From the NCBI RefSeq assembly GCF_914271545.1, contig NZ_CAJZAH010000001.1:1240001-1304000 (forward strand): 64,000 nt of DNA, read 5' to 3'. The number at the start of each line of letters is the position of its first letter. The stretch's first letter is position 1. This DNA is from Cupriavidus respiraculi. GTDB taxonomy: Bacteria; Pseudomonadota; Gammaproteobacteria; Burkholderiales; Burkholderiaceae. Below, piece by piece: positions 33,686 through 43,900 of this stretch. Below the pieces are notes generated by a model. That model was not told the DNA's origin. It saw nothing but the letters and a program-made list of their open reading frames with translations, and did not search any database. The translations under genes were made by a program, and so were the position numbers.

Positions 33686-35200
33686 TTAACGCAGCAGCGA
33701 CAGCACGTTTTGCGTGGTCTGGTTCGCTTGAGCCAGCACCGAGGTACCAGCTTGCTGCAGGATCTGCGCACGGGTCATGTTCGACACTTCCACTGCGTAG
33801 TCAGCGTCTTCGATACGCGAACGGGCGGCGGACAGGTTGGTGACCGTGTTGTTCAGGTTGTTGATGGTCGATTCGAAGCGGTTCTGGATTGCACCCAGGT
33901 CGCTACGCAGCGAGTCAACGGTTGCCAGAGCGGAGTCCAGCTTCGACAGCGGGTCGGCGGTCAGCTCGTCGCCCAGCGTCACAGCGCCGGTCGAGGCGTT
34001 GACGGTGGCTTCGAAGAACACTTCGGCGCCGTCGTCGTTCTGGCCCTTCACGACATACTTCGTGCCATCTGCCAGCGGGGTCTTCAGGGCGTGCAGGGCC
34101 GGGCTGCTGCCAACCTTGGTCGCGTCCAGACCGCTCAGGTCCACGGTCACTGCGGAACCCGGGACACCCACTTCGGTCAGCGCGCTGCCAACCGTAGCAG
34201 CCGTCGTAGCAGCCGACGAGTCGTACGAAACCGTACCAGCCGATGCGTCGACCGTCGCGGTGATGAACGTCGAACCACCGTCCAGCGACACGTAGTACGA
34301 ACCAGCCGAATCCAGGTGCAGCGTCGCGGTAGCGGCGGCGTTCGCGTCGGTACGGCCAACGATGTCGTCGGCAGCCACGATCATGCCACCACCAACGTGC
34401 ACGTCCTGACCGGCAGCGGCGGATGCCGTGGCGGCCACCGACGTCGTCGAGTCGAACTCGAGCGCGTTGGTCGTCGAGTTGTACGTAGCAGCGTAGAACG
34501 TCGAGCCGCTGTCGTTCGACACGTACAGGGTGTCCGGATCTGCGTCGTCGACGTAGATTTCCCAGGCGGAGCTGCTGGCGGTGTCGGTGAACTCGAGGTC
34601 GGTCACAGCGATCGTGCCGGCGGTCAGTTCGGTCGTTGCGGTCGTGGCCACGTTGGCCTTCTGCAGCGACTTGCTGATGTCGTAGGAACCCAGGCCCAGC
34701 GTGTCGGCCGTGATTTCCTTCAGGTTGATCGAGATGGTCTCGCTGTCCTTCGAACCAACTTGGATCGTCAGGGTGTTGTCCTTGGCGAGAACCTTCACGC
34801 CGTTGAACTGGGTCTGGCCCGACACGCGGTCGATTTCGTCCAGACGCTGGGTGATTTCAGCCTGGATCGAGGTCAGATCCGAATCCGAGTTCGTGCCGTT
34901 GGCAGCCTGGGTCGACAGTTCGCGGATACGTTGCAGGTTGTTGTTGATTTCGTTCAGCGCGCCTTCGGTCGTCTGAGCGATCGAGATACCGTCGTTGGCG
35001 TTACGCGAAGCTTGCGTCAGGCCCTTGATGTTGGCGGTGAAGCGGTTGGCAATTGCCTGGCCAGCAGCATCGTCCTTGGCGCTGTTGATGCGCAGGCCCG
35101 ACGACAGACGCTGGATCGCAGTGTTGAGGCTCGACTGCGAGGTGTTCAGGTTGTTCTGAGTCATCAGAGACAACGTGTTGGTATTGATTACTTGCGCCAT
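33686..35200 (-). CDS. fliC: Flagellin
   Basis: The 504-residue flagellin has conserved D0/D1 ends: [40 protein letters not shown] and, near the C-terminus, [20 protein letters not shown] and [19 protein letters not shown] central 250-residue variable region is Ser/Thr/Ala/Asp-rich and probably surface exposed. A sigma-28 promoter lies 99 bp upstream and a strong terminator downstream, so it is transcribed alone. Many Ser/Thr in the centre make it a good candidate substrate for the adjacent glycosylation operon. That link is inferred from neighbourhood. Confidence 0.97.
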   Translation of the reverse strand: MAQVINTNTLSLMTQNNLNTSQSSLNTAIQRLSSGLRINSAKDDAAGQAIANRFTANIKGLTQASRNANDGISIAQTTEGALNEINNNLQRIRELSTQAANGTNSDSDLTSIQAEITQRLDEIDRVSGQTQFNGVKVLAKDNTLTIQVGSKDSETISINLKEITADTLGLGSYDISKSLQKANVATTATTELTAGTIAVTDLEFTDTASSSAWEIYVDDADPDTLYVSNDSGSTFYAATYNSTTNALEFDSTTSVAATASAAAGQDVHVGGGMIVAADDIVGRTDANAAATATLHLDSAGSYYVSLDGGSTFITATVDASAGTVSYDSSAATTAATVGSALTEVGVPGSAVTVDLSGLDATKVGSSPALHALKTPLADGTKYVVKGQNDDGAEVFFEATVNASTGAVTLGDELTADPLSKLDSALATVDSLRSDLGAIQNRFESTINNLNNTVTNLSAARSRIEDADYAVEVSNMTRAQILQQAGTSVLAQANQTTQNVLSLLR

Positions 35201-35298
35201 GGCGGCTCCTTGTGATCTGAAAGAATTAAGGCTTTCCGGCTATCGCCGTAACGCTGGCTGCCCACCGAGCAGTGTGTAATGCGCCACCGTTGTTGAGG

Positions 35299-35325
35299 TT
35301 ATCGTCGGTGCCCCAGAAACCTTTA
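35299..35325 (-). promoter_or_regulatory. Sigma-28 (FliA) promoter of fliC
   Basis: On the minus strand the -35 region TAAAGGTTT and the -10 region CCGACGATAA lie 8 bp apart, matching the TAAAGTTT...GCCGATAA FliA consensus as used in betaproteobacteria. The element is about 99 bp upstream of the fliC ATG, leaving a long untranslated leader. Confidence 0.7.
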
Positions 35326-35825
35326 GCGTCGATTTGACATCACGCGGCTTCGCCTAATCCTTTTCAGTCTGTGCGCCATCCGGGAAGCCGGTCTGCCGTT
35401 CCGCCCGCAGGCGGCTCACGACCCGGAATCCCTTGCCAGTGGCCGGTTTCCGGCCAATCCGCCGGTCCCGCTGGAAGGCGTGGACCGCTGTTGCAAGTAA
35501 TTTTTAAATCACGTTTAAAACCGCCGAAAGACCCGCCTAGACCCTGGCGACGTCATGGACTTTGACGATTTTTTGGCTCTGTTCCGCCTTTTGGCGGCCC
35601 CTCGCGGGGGCGCCGGGCGTCCATTCCGGACGTCAACGGGACCGGATGGTGCGACGTACACGCCATCGGACATTGCCAGGTGCCAGAGTACCCGCTGGCC
35701 GAGGATTCTTTAGAGGGATGTCAGGGGGAAAAGCGGCGCTTTTCGGGGTATTGGCGGAAGGGTGGTTGGCGCCGCTATATATATATAGGGGGCCGGCGGG
35801 GCATGGACGACGGTCGGGAGAAACG
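35326..35825. other. Non-coding stretch between fliC and glycosylation operon
   Basis: About 500 bp carries no convincing gene. It has AT-rich patches (TAATTTTTAAATCACGTTTA near 35499 and a TATATATATATA run near 35775), a small GGCGG/CCGCC hairpin near 35585, and no clear promoter for a plus-strand gene. Part of it could bind flagellar regulators. Confidence 0.4.
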
Positions 35826-35850
35826 AAAAAAGCCGCGGCGCGGCTTTTTT
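35826..35850 (-). terminator. Terminator of the glycosylation operon
   Basis: AAAAAAGCCGC and GCGGCTTTTTT pair perfectly around GGC, giving an intrinsic terminator usable in both directions. It lies 62 bp past the stop of the last gene of the minus-strand operon. Confidence 0.85.
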
Positions 35851-35911
35851 GGTTCTGGTCCAGGAATGGAGTCGCGGTCGGGGCCGTCACCCTCCACCGG
35901 TCAACATCCCC

Positions 35912-36787
35912 TCAAAACCCCTTCCAGTAATCCACGAACCCCCGCTTGTAGATGAAATACCGGCACTGCAGCTCGGCATTGATCCGCTCGATCACACTCT
36001 CCAGCTCGCCCAGCTTTGGATTGTCCTGCTTGAACAGGAACCAGCTCTTGGCCTGCGGGGCGTAGACCGACGCGCCATAGCCCCACTGCGCCATCAGCAC
36101 CGCCATGCTGGCATTGGTGTGGAACGCCGTATGGACGACCGGGTCGAGGTAGAACCAGTTCGGGTCCGCCGGCACCCGTTCGCAGACGACCGAATGCATC
36201 ATCAGCACACCGTCGTCGGCCACCAGGGCGTCGACGTCGTCCAGGTCCTTGCGCTCCAGCACGTGCTCGAACATCGCGCTGTTGATCACGAGGCCGTACT
36301 TGCCCAGCGCGGTTTCCTCCACGTATTCGAGCGTGTCGTCGCCCCCGGTCACGTAGCGGTCGAAGATCCTGATCTTCGCGCCGAAATACTTGCGGGCAAA
36401 CTTGCTGAGCGTGCCGTAGCCGGCCGCATAGTCCAGCGCATCGTCCAGATCGAGCACGCCGTTCCGGGCAAGCATCAGCATCGCCAGCGCCTGGTCGGCG
36501 TAGGGGGGCTGGTTGATGCCTTCGTTGCCTGCCTCCACGCTGTGATGGAAGGCGGCGTTCAGTGCGACCCAGTGCTCGGGCGACAGTGCCTTGTGCGTGG
36601 TCGAGGCGACGAAGCCGCACTCGCTGCAACGCGCGTAGTCCACCTCCAGCGAGGGGAACGGCGCGCCCGGCGGCAACGTGGCGTAGCGCTTCGAGAAATA
36701 GGGCTGGCTTGCCGATCCGCAGATCATGCAGGCATGGTCGGCGGCCGGCGACACGGCAGGCGACGCGAACAGGGATTGCTGGCTCAT
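35912..36787 (-). CDS. Zinc-ribbon class I SAM methyltransferase
   Basis: The 291-residue protein starts with a zinc-binding pair CMICG and CSECG (Cys about 20/23 and 54/57), as in sugar C-methyltransferases. A Rossmann SAM domain follows, with motif I ALDYAAGYGTLSKFARKYFG and INSAMFEHVLER as a mid motif. It is the last gene of the minus-strand glycosylation operon, so methylation of an activated sugar or sugar substituent is likely. It starts 65 bp after the acyltransferase gene. Confidence 0.82.
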   Translation of the reverse strand: MSQQSLFASPAVSPAADHACMICGSASQPYFSKRYATLPPGAPFPSLEVDYARCSECGFVASTTHKALSPEHWVALNAAFHHSVEAGNEGINQPPYADQALAMLMLARNGVLDLDDALDYAAGYGTLSKFARKYFGAKIRIFDRYVTGGDDTLEYVEETALGKYGLVINSAMFEHVLERKDLDDVDALVADDGVLMMHSVVCERVPADPNWFYLDPVVHTAFHTNASMAVLMAQWGYGASVYAPQAKSWFLFKQDNPKLGELESVIERINAELQCRYFIYKRGFVDYWKGF

Positions 36788-36852
36788 GGAGAAATGGCGG
36801 GGGCGCTGGATGGGGCGTCGCCCCGTGACAAGGTTGACTGGCTCGACGCGGG

Positions 36853-37479
36853 CTACTTCTCGAACGCGCGCATCCGCCTGGCGGGGTTGCCCATGACGGT
36901 GGCGTCGTCAGGCACCTCGGAGAACACCACGGAGCCCGAGGCCACGGTGGCACGGGCGCCGACCTTCACGCCCTGCAGGATCGTGGAGCCGGATCCGATC
37001 AGCGTGCCCTCGCCGATCTCGCTGAAGCCGCCCAGCTGGGAGCCCGGATTGATCTGCACGCAGCGCCCGACCGTGGCGTCGTGCCCCACGCCGCAACAGA
37101 AGTTCAGGTAGCTGAGGGCGCCGAGCGTGACATTGGGCGACACCACGCACTGGGGAGACACGATGACCCCCTCCTCCAGCCGCGCCCGCTCCGACACCAC
37201 GCTGGACGCATGGACCAGCGACGGAAAGACGAAGCCCAACGGCTTGAGCCGGTGATGAATCGCGCGCCGCACCGCCGGATCGCCGATGGCGATCACCACG
37301 CTGGCGGTGCCGACGAGCCCGGGCGTGACCTCGCCCTTGAACAGCGTGCCGGGCAGGCCGAACTGGCCGTGCTCGTCATGATTGGTGCTGGCATAGCCCA
37401 CGATGCGCACCGCGTCCGCGAAGGCGGAGGTGAACTCGCGCGCCAGTCCGCCGGTGCCGATCACAAGGATGTCAATCAT
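36853..37479 (-). CDS. NeuD-like sugar O/N-acyltransferase
   Basis: The 208-residue protein has an N-terminal Rossmann-like head (IDILVIGTGGLAREF) and a left-handed beta-helix with hexapeptide repeats (VIVSPQCVVSPNVTLGA, then VQINPGSQLGGFSEIGEGTL). This is the NeuD/PglD/PerB architecture that acetylates UDP-4-amino sugars or sialic acids. The acceptor probably comes from the DegT aminotransferase of the same operon. The start at 37479, 1 bp after the ligase stop, was preferred over one ten residues upstream. Confidence 0.82.
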   Translation of the reverse strand: MIDILVIGTGGLAREFTSAFADAVRIVGYASTNHDEHGQFGLPGTLFKGEVTPGLVGTASVVIAIGDPAVRRAIHHRLKPLGFVFPSLVHASSVVSERARLEEGVIVSPQCVVSPNVTLGALSYLNFCCGVGHDATVGRCVQINPGSQLGGFSEIGEGTLIGSGSTILQGVKVGARATVASGSVVFSEVPDDATVMGNPARRMRAFEK

Positions 37480-37480
37480 C

Positions 37481-38773
37481 TCAAGCCCTCTTGAAACGGT
37501 GGCCGACACTGACGCTTTCCAGCCGGATGCGCTTGGGCACCATGTGCGCCTGCAGCTTGTCCTTGAGGAAGGCGGCCAGTGCGTCCTTCTCCAGCGCGCC
37601 GTCGGCCGGCTGCACCGTCAGTTCGACGTGCTGGCCGGTGATCGGGTTCTGCCGCGCGTACGCCTTGACCAGCGATACGCCGGGGTAGTCCAGCGCAACC
37701 CGCTCCACCTCGGAGGCCATGAACTTGAGCCCGCCGACGTTGATCACCTCGCTGGTGCGGCCCACCACCTTGTAGTAGCCGTCCTTGACCTCGACGATGT
37801 CCTTGGTGTCGTACCAGCCGTCCGCGTCGAACGGCGATGGCGCATTGAGGTAGCCGAGCATGCGCGAGCGCGAGCGGATCTGGAGCACGTCGTCGACCAC
37901 GCGGGTCTCGACGCCCTCGCCGCCCACCTTCATGAACAGGCTGTCCCGGGCTTCGGACTTGACGCGGACGATGCCGAGCTCGGACATGCCGAAGGTCTGG
38001 CGGAAATCGACCTGCGGCAGCAGCGCGCACAGCGCGTCCAGCGTCGGCTGGTCCATCCGTTCGGTGCCGTAGGTGATCAGCTTCAGGCAGGGCGGCACCA
38101 TGTCGGGCACCGCGCCGCTCATCAGCATCATGCGCAGGAACGTCGGCGTGGTCGGCAGCACCTCCACGTCGAAGGCGCGGCAGGTTTCCAGCACCGAATG
38201 CACGGTGCGGGCCTGCGGTGCCACCACCACGCCCTTGTTGAACAACGTGTGCAGCAGCGTGTTGATGCCGCCGATATGGTCGAACAGCAGGAAATTGATC
38301 GTGCGGCTGGTCGGGCGCGGTGTCTCGAAGCGCTTCAGGAACAGCGTGAGGTCATGCAGGATCGCCTTGGGCCGCCCCGTCGTGCCGGTCGAGAACAGGA
38401 TCAGGCCGGCATGCTGGTCGCGCCGCAGCGCGTCGATCAGCGCATGGCTGTCCTGGTGCGCGCGCCGGCGGACCGCGTCGCCGTCGATGATCACGTCGAC
38501 CTGCGCCTGCTCGAAGAAGTAGTCGTGCTGTTGCGCGGTTTCCACCGTCAGGGGCACCACGATAGCGCCAAGGTCGATCAGTCGCAGCAGCGTCAGGATC
38601 GACGACGGATTGAAGTCCCCGATGATGGCGACCACGTCGCCGGGCTTCACCTGCGACAGGTCCACCGGGTTTTCCGCGGCGATCTGGGAAAACTTCAGTT
38701 CATTGCCGTTGTGGATCAGGAAAGCGTAATCGACGTCCTTCCAGATCTCGCTCAGCTTCGCGATCAGCTTCAT
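37481..38773 (-). CDS. ANL-superfamily adenylating enzyme
   Basis: The 430-residue protein is an acyl/aryl-AMP ligase of short length. The ATP-binding P-loop LILFSTGTTGRPKAI, the A5-like YGTERM, and YDTKDIVEVKDGYYKVVGR (A7/A8 region) are present. The usual A10 catalytic Lys (GK) is replaced, since the C-terminus reads VSVGHRFKRA. With an ACP gene nearby it may load an acyl group onto the ACP for transfer to an amino sugar. It overlaps the SDR gene by one base and ends 1 bp before the acyltransferase. Confidence 0.82.
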   Translation of the reverse strand: MKLIAKLSEIWKDVDYAFLIHNGNELKFSQIAAENPVDLSQVKPGDVVAIIGDFNPSSILTLLRLIDLGAIVVPLTVETAQQHDYFFEQAQVDVIIDGDAVRRRAHQDSHALIDALRRDQHAGLILFSTGTTGRPKAILHDLTLFLKRFETPRPTSRTINFLLFDHIGGINTLLHTLFNKGVVVAPQARTVHSVLETCRAFDVEVLPTTPTFLRMMLMSGAVPDMVPPCLKLITYGTERMDQPTLDALCALLPQVDFRQTFGMSELGIVRVKSEARDSLFMKVGGEGVETRVVDDVLQIRSRSRMLGYLNAPSPFDADGWYDTKDIVEVKDGYYKVVGRTSEVINVGGLKFMASEVERVALDYPGVSLVKAYARQNPITGQHVELTVQPADGALEKDALAAFLKDKLQAHMVPKRIRLESVSVGHRFKRA

Positions 38774-39450
38774 CAGGCGCCACCCACATGGAAGACTTGC
38801 CCGGACAGCGAGCGGCTGCGCGCGTCGAGCAACAGCTCGACCAGGTCGCTGACCGCGTCCGGGGTGAATTGTTTGGGAATGATCTGCCGCGACACGATGC
38901 CCTCGATCTGCGCGGACGTGATGCCCTTGAGCAGCGCGGTGTCGATGGGGCCCGGCGCGATGCAGTTGACGTTCACGCCGAAGTCCGCCATCTCGCGGGC
39001 GAACGCCCGCGTAAAGCCCTCCACGCCCGCCTTCGACGCCGCGTAGATCGATTCGCCCTTCAGCCCCAGCGCCACCGCGATGGTCGAGAAGTTGATGATC
39101 GAACCGGCCCTGTTGCGCAGCATCAGCGGCGCGAACAACTGGCAGCAGTAGATGGTGCCCAGCAGATTGGTATGGACGATGTTGCGCGATACCTCGGGCG
39201 GCGTGGTGACCGCCAGGTTCATCGAGGCGATGCCGGCCGCGTTGACCAGGCCGGCCACCTTGGCCCCATCCGCCTTCAGCGTCTTGATCACCGCCTTGAC
39301 GTCGTCATACGACGACACGTCGCAGCGCATCGCCGGGAACGGCACGCCCTCGACATTGCGTGCCAGCCCGAGCACCGGCACGCCGGTGGCGATCAAGCGC
39401 TCGCAAATGGCGCGGCCCAGGCCCTTGCTGGCCCCGGTGACGACGATCAT
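38773..39450 (-). CDS. SDR reductase, ketoacyl-ACP reductase-like
   Basis: The 225-residue classical SDR has TGASKGLG at about 5-12, LVNAAGIASMN, and the full catalytic Ser/Tyr/Lys set (NFSTIAVAL, then IYAASKAG). It resembles FabG. With an ACP and an adenylating enzyme in one operon it probably reduces an acyl-ACP substituent or an NDP-sugar keto group. The start at 39450 overlaps the ACP stop (ATGA), and its stop overlaps the ligase start, so translation is coupled. Confidence 0.87.
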   Translation of the reverse strand: MIVVTGASKGLGRAICERLIATGVPVLGLARNVEGVPFPAMRCDVSSYDDVKAVIKTLKADGAKVAGLVNAAGIASMNLAVTTPPEVSRNIVHTNLLGTIYCCQLFAPLMLRNRAGSIINFSTIAVALGLKGESIYAASKAGVEGFTRAFAREMADFGVNVNCIAPGPIDTALLKGITSAQIEGIVSRQIIPKQFTPDAVSDLVELLLDARSRSLSGQVFHVGGA

Positions 39451-39734
39451 TGCTGCGCTTCCCGCTGGCGGGCGAACTCTTCCGCCAGCGTGCCGGCGGT
39501 GCGGAACATGCTGCGCGACTTCGACATGGCGGCGGCCGAGGTCCAGTCGAACTCGAAGCCGAGGTCCGCGGCCTTGTCTTCCAGCGCCAGGCACAGCTCG
39601 ACCAGCTTCATCGAGTCGAGCAGGCTGCCGTCGCCGATCAGCGGCGTACCGTCGGAGACCGCCAGGGTCTTGTCTTCGGCCAGCTCGCCGATCAGGGCGA
39701 AGATCTCTGGCTTGAGGGTGGCGACGTCGGACAT
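39447..39734 (-). CDS. Acyl carrier protein-like protein
   Basis: The 95-residue small acidic protein has the phosphopantetheine site at Ser41 in SLLDSMKLVELCLALED, the DSL/DSM motif of ACPs, with helix II character after it. It is longer than the 78-residue fatty acid AcpP and has a basic tail, typical of dedicated carrier proteins. It precedes the SDR and ligase and follows the aminotransferase by 66 bp, so it likely carries the acyl group of a modified amino sugar. Confidence 0.82.
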   Translation of the reverse strand: MSDVATLKPEIFALIGELAEDKTLAVSDGTPLIGDGSLLDSMKLVELCLALEDKAADLGFEFDWTSAAAMSKSRSMFRTAGTLAEEFARQREAQQ

Positions 39735-39800
39735 GGGTGTATCAGTGGTGAAGATAGTGAACTGGACAGCCCCGGCCCCGGGCGGGCGGGGGCCGATGCA

Positions 39801-40985
39801 TCAGGCCGCGACGCCGCTCATATAGGCGGGCGGCGCGTCCACGACCGGGGCGAACGGGAAGCCGGTGCGCGCCGGCATCGGATAGTCGGCGATCAGGTCC
39901 GCCACGCGCTCGACGTCGGCATCGGCCAGCGCCGGATAGATCGGCAGGCACAGCACGCGGTCGGCGGCATCGGCGGCCACCGGCAGGTTGCTGCGCGAGG
40001 CCGACGGCAGCCCGCGATAGACCGGGAAATCCGAGATCAGCGGATAGAAGTAGCGCCGCGCATAGATGTCGTGCTCGCGGAACTTCTGGTACAGCGCATC
40101 GCGGGTCAGCGGATAGGCGTCCGACACCAGGATGGGGAAGTACGAGTAGTTGGCGGTCGTGCCCGGCATCGGCGGCAGGCAGTGGATGCCCGGAATATCG
40201 CCCAGCAGCACCCGGTAGCGGGCGTCGATCTCCTTGCGGCGCGCCAGCGCCTGGTCGATATGCTGCAGCTGGAGCATCCCGAACGCCGCGTTGATCTCGC
40301 TCATCTTCCCGTTGATGCCGGGTGCGACCACGGTGACCTCGTCGACGAAGCCGAAGTTCTTCAGATGGTCGATGCGCTGCTTGGTCTTGGCATCCGGGCA
40401 GATGATCGCCCCACCCTCGAAGGTGTTGAACACCTTGGTCGCGTGAAAGCTGAGCACCGACAGGTCGCCATGGCGCAGGATGCTGCCGGCGGCCGTGTGC
40501 ACGCCAAAGGCATGCGCCGCGTCATAGATCACGCGCAGGTTGTAGTTGTCCGCGAGCTTCTGGATCGCATCCACGTCGCACGGGCGGCCATAGCAGTGCA
40601 CCGGCATGATGGCGGTGGTCTGCGGGGTGATGGCCGCCTCGATGCGGGCCGGGTCCAGGTTCAGCGTCTTCGGGCACACGTCGGCGAACACCGGCGTGAT
40701 GCCGTTCCAGTGCAGCGAGTGCGCGGTAGCGGCGAACGAGTACGGCGTCGTGATGACCTCGCCGGAGATGCGCAGCGCCTGCAGCGCCGTCACCAGCGCC
40801 AGCGTGCCGTTGGCGAACAGCGCGAGGTGCTCGACCCCGAGGTATTCGCACAGCGCCTTCTCCAGCTGCTGGTGGTAAGGGCCGCCATTGGTCAGGATCC
40901 GGTTCTCCCAGATCGACTCCAGGTAGGGAATGAATTCTTCCAGCGGCGGCAGGTAAGGCTGCGTGACGTAGACAGGATTTTTCAT
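39801..40985 (-). CDS. DegT/DnrJ/EryC1/StrS aminotransferase
   Basis: The 394-residue PLP-dependent sugar aminotransferase has the catalytic Lys in LSFHATKVFNTFEGGAI. VEHLALFANGTLALVTALQA is the family's early motif, and YSYFPILVSDAYPLTRD lies in the C-terminal half. It converts a keto sugar to an amino sugar, as VioA does for dTDP-4-amino-4,6-dideoxyglucose. The start at 40985 overlaps the stop of the giant transferase (ATGA). No keto sugar-forming dehydratase is in the operon, so dTDP-4-keto-6-deoxyglucose from the rhamnose pathway is a plausible source. Confidence 0.88.
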   Translation of the reverse strand: MKNPVYVTQPYLPPLEEFIPYLESIWENRILTNGGPYHQQLEKALCEYLGVEHLALFANGTLALVTALQALRISGEVITTPYSFAATAHSLHWNGITPVFADVCPKTLNLDPARIEAAITPQTTAIMPVHCYGRPCDVDAIQKLADNYNLRVIYDAAHAFGVHTAAGSILRHGDLSVLSFHATKVFNTFEGGAIICPDAKTKQRIDHLKNFGFVDEVTVVAPGINGKMSEINAAFGMLQLQHIDQALARRKEIDARYRVLLGDIPGIHCLPPMPGTTANYSYFPILVSDAYPLTRDALYQKFREHDIYARRYFYPLISDFPVYRGLPSASRSNLPVAADAADRVLCLPIYPALADADVERVADLIADYPMPARTGFPFAPVVDAPPAYMSGVAA

Positions 40986-43900
40986 GGCTCGATCGTGAAG
41001 CTGGTTGCCGGCTCGCTGGCGCACCAGGAGGCCCACATCTTGCGCATGGCCTTCTCGAGGCCGCGCGCCACAAAGTCGGGACGAAGCAGGGACGACGTTT
41101 CGATGCGCTGGCGCATGCCGGCGCGATGGGCGGCCAGTCCCGGGATATCGTTGGCCCAGCGCACGGCCTTTTCGACCAGTTCGTCGGCCGATTCGGAGAC
41201 CCAGTCGCTCAGGCCCACCTGGTGCAGCACGCCGGAGGTCTGGCGCGACACGCGCGTCTCGCCGCTCAGCGCGAGGATCGGCACGCCCATCCACAGCGAG
41301 TGGCACGTGGTGGTGCCGCCCGTGTAGGGGAAGGTATCGAGCGCGATGTCCACCTCGTTATGCATCGCGAGGTAGGTCTTCATCGCGACGTTCGGCCGCG
41401 TGCGGATACGGTCTGCGGAGACGCCGAACCTGGCGAAGCGCTCCTTGATGCGGACGGACAGGTCCGCATCCATATTGCCCATGAAGATCCTCGAGTCCGG
41501 CACGCTGGTGAGCACACGCCCCCACAGCGCGAGCACGTCGTCGCTGATCTTGGTGTAGCGATTGAAGCTGCCAAACGTGACATAGCCATTCTTCATCGCC
41601 GGCGATGGGCCGACCGGCGCGCTGTCGGGCGACGGACGGAACGTGAATGCGGCGGGCAGGTACACGAGCTTTTCGGTGAACTGCGCGTCCAGCACGCCCG
41701 GTGCCGCGGCATGGCTGTCGGTGATGAAGTAATCCATCTCCGCCAGGCCGGTGGTTCCCGGATAGCCGATCCAGCTCACCTGCACGGGCGCGGGGCGCAT
41801 GGCGAACGCGGTCAGTCGATTGCCGTCGGTATGGCCGGACAGATCGAACAGGATGTCGATGCGATCCTGGACGATCAGGTCGCGCAGCTGCGCCTCCGTC
41901 ATCGAGCGCACGCGCCGCCACGATTTCGTCAACGGCTTGACGCGCTCCGACGTCCTGTCGTCCTGATCGCCGGTGTGATAGGCATAGATCTGGTATTGCT
42001 CGCGGTCGAGCTCCTCCCAGATCGGCTCCAGGAAGTTCATCACGGCGTGCTGGCGCAGGTCGCCCGAAACAAAGCCCACACGCAACGGGCGCGCCGGATC
42101 GCGGTCGTTGGCATGGCGCTTCTGCACCTGCCCACGCGCACGTTTCGCCGCCATCTCGCCGAAACTGCGGTGCTCGCGGAACAGGTCCTTCGCGCTGTAG
42201 CACGACCGGTGCGACATCAGGAACAGCATATTGCTCTGCACCGCGTGCAGCTGCGGATTCAGTTCGAGCGCGCGGCGATAGCTGGCCTCGGCCATATTCA
42301 AGTCGCCGCTCTCGCTGTACACGATGCCCAGCATGTTGTGGGTGCGATCGAACCTAGGATCCAACTTCAGCGACGCCTGCAGGCATCCCAGCGCCGCGTC
42401 GAATTTGCGCGCCCAGCGCAGGGCCAGCGCCAGCCGGTTGTACTTGACGGGATCGGTCGGCTTGAGCAGGACCGCCCGGTTGGCGATCTGTTCGGCAGAC
42501 ACGTACCGACGGTGTTCGACCAGCATGTCGCTGAACTCGGTCTGTGCGTCCGGATCCAGCGCCTTGAGCGATATGGCGCGCCCCATGGCGACCAATGCGT
42601 CGTCGGCACGGCCCTGCTGCTTGAGCAGCCGGGCCAGGCTATGCCAGCCGTCGGCGGACGCCGGATGGTTCTGCAACAGCGCGCGCAGCTCGGTCTCCGC
42701 CTCCGGCAGTTTGGCGGCATCCCACAGGGTCTGGATGCGCACGAAATCGTTGCGCAGCGCGCGCGACAGCGCCTTTGCCTGCGCGGTCTGTTGCACCCCG
42801 GCGGTGGCGGCATCGCGCAGCACGTGGGTGAAGTGGGCTTCCATCCGGTGCCACCAGACGACATCGCGCCAGTCGTTTCGCGTGCTCAGCGCCTGGTAGT
42901 GGTCGGCCCACGCCTGAGCGGAACCGGTCAGCAGGCCCTGGTCGCGCAGGCGCTCCATCAGGCCCGGAATGTCGAGCGGGTTCTCCCGTTCCGGCTCCTC
43001 GGCAGCGGCCGCGCTCTCGCGGCACAGATGGGCTGGCGCCGCGGCGTCATCGCCGCGCAGGAATTGCGCTTCGTCGGCGCTCAGCGCGAGCTGGACGGGC
43101 GCGTGCCACAGCGACCACGTGCCTAGTTGTCCGCCGTCCGGCTGCGCGTCCAGCGCGGCGCGCAGATGCGGCAGCAGACGCAGCGAGGCGGCCGTGTCAA
43201 CATCGTAGGGCGTGGCCTCGGCGGCCATGCGCAGAATGCCGGCGCGCAGCATGGTCTCCAGGGCCTTGCGCACCGACTGGCGCAATACATCCTTGTCTTC
43301 CCATGCCTGGTCGGGCATCGCCGCTGCCAGGTCGGCGACGCTGCAGCTCGCAGGCCACGACGCGGTCAGCGCGGCCATGACGGCGGCCACGCGGGTATCG
43401 CCGGTCACGATGCTGCGTCCAGCCTGGTTGCTGTACCGGCGGCGATCGATGGGCACGCCCGGCTCGGCGCGGTGCATGCGGAACACCCCGGCGAAGCGCA
43501 GAGCGTCCAGGCGGCTCAGGTCGGGGGCCGACAGGCACTGGCCCGCGCGTTCCTGATGCACCAGCATGCTCTGACGGAACTGGCGGCCCACCGCGAAATC
43601 GAGGAATTGCTGGCGCACCGCCGCGGTCTGGCCCAGTCCCTTCAGGCTGCTGAACAGCGCCACCTTGGCGCCGAAGGTCTGGGGAATTTCCTGCTCGGGC
43701 TCCGCGTCGCCGATATGCACCAGCCCATGCTGGACTACCGTATTGGCAAACTCGATGAAGTAGCCCGCGGAAGGCGCGCCGTCCTGCAGGAACTCCGTCG
43801 CGAGCTCGTCGTCGGACAGGCCCTTGGCGTAGTCGAGCATCGGCGCCAGCGGCGAGGCGAGGCGCGGGTTGTCGGCCAGGCATTCGCTGAACATGGTCAG

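Noticed and set aside
35633-35890. 85-residue minus-strand frame
   Set aside because: It runs through the intrinsic terminator at 35826-35850, so it is unlikely to be a gene.
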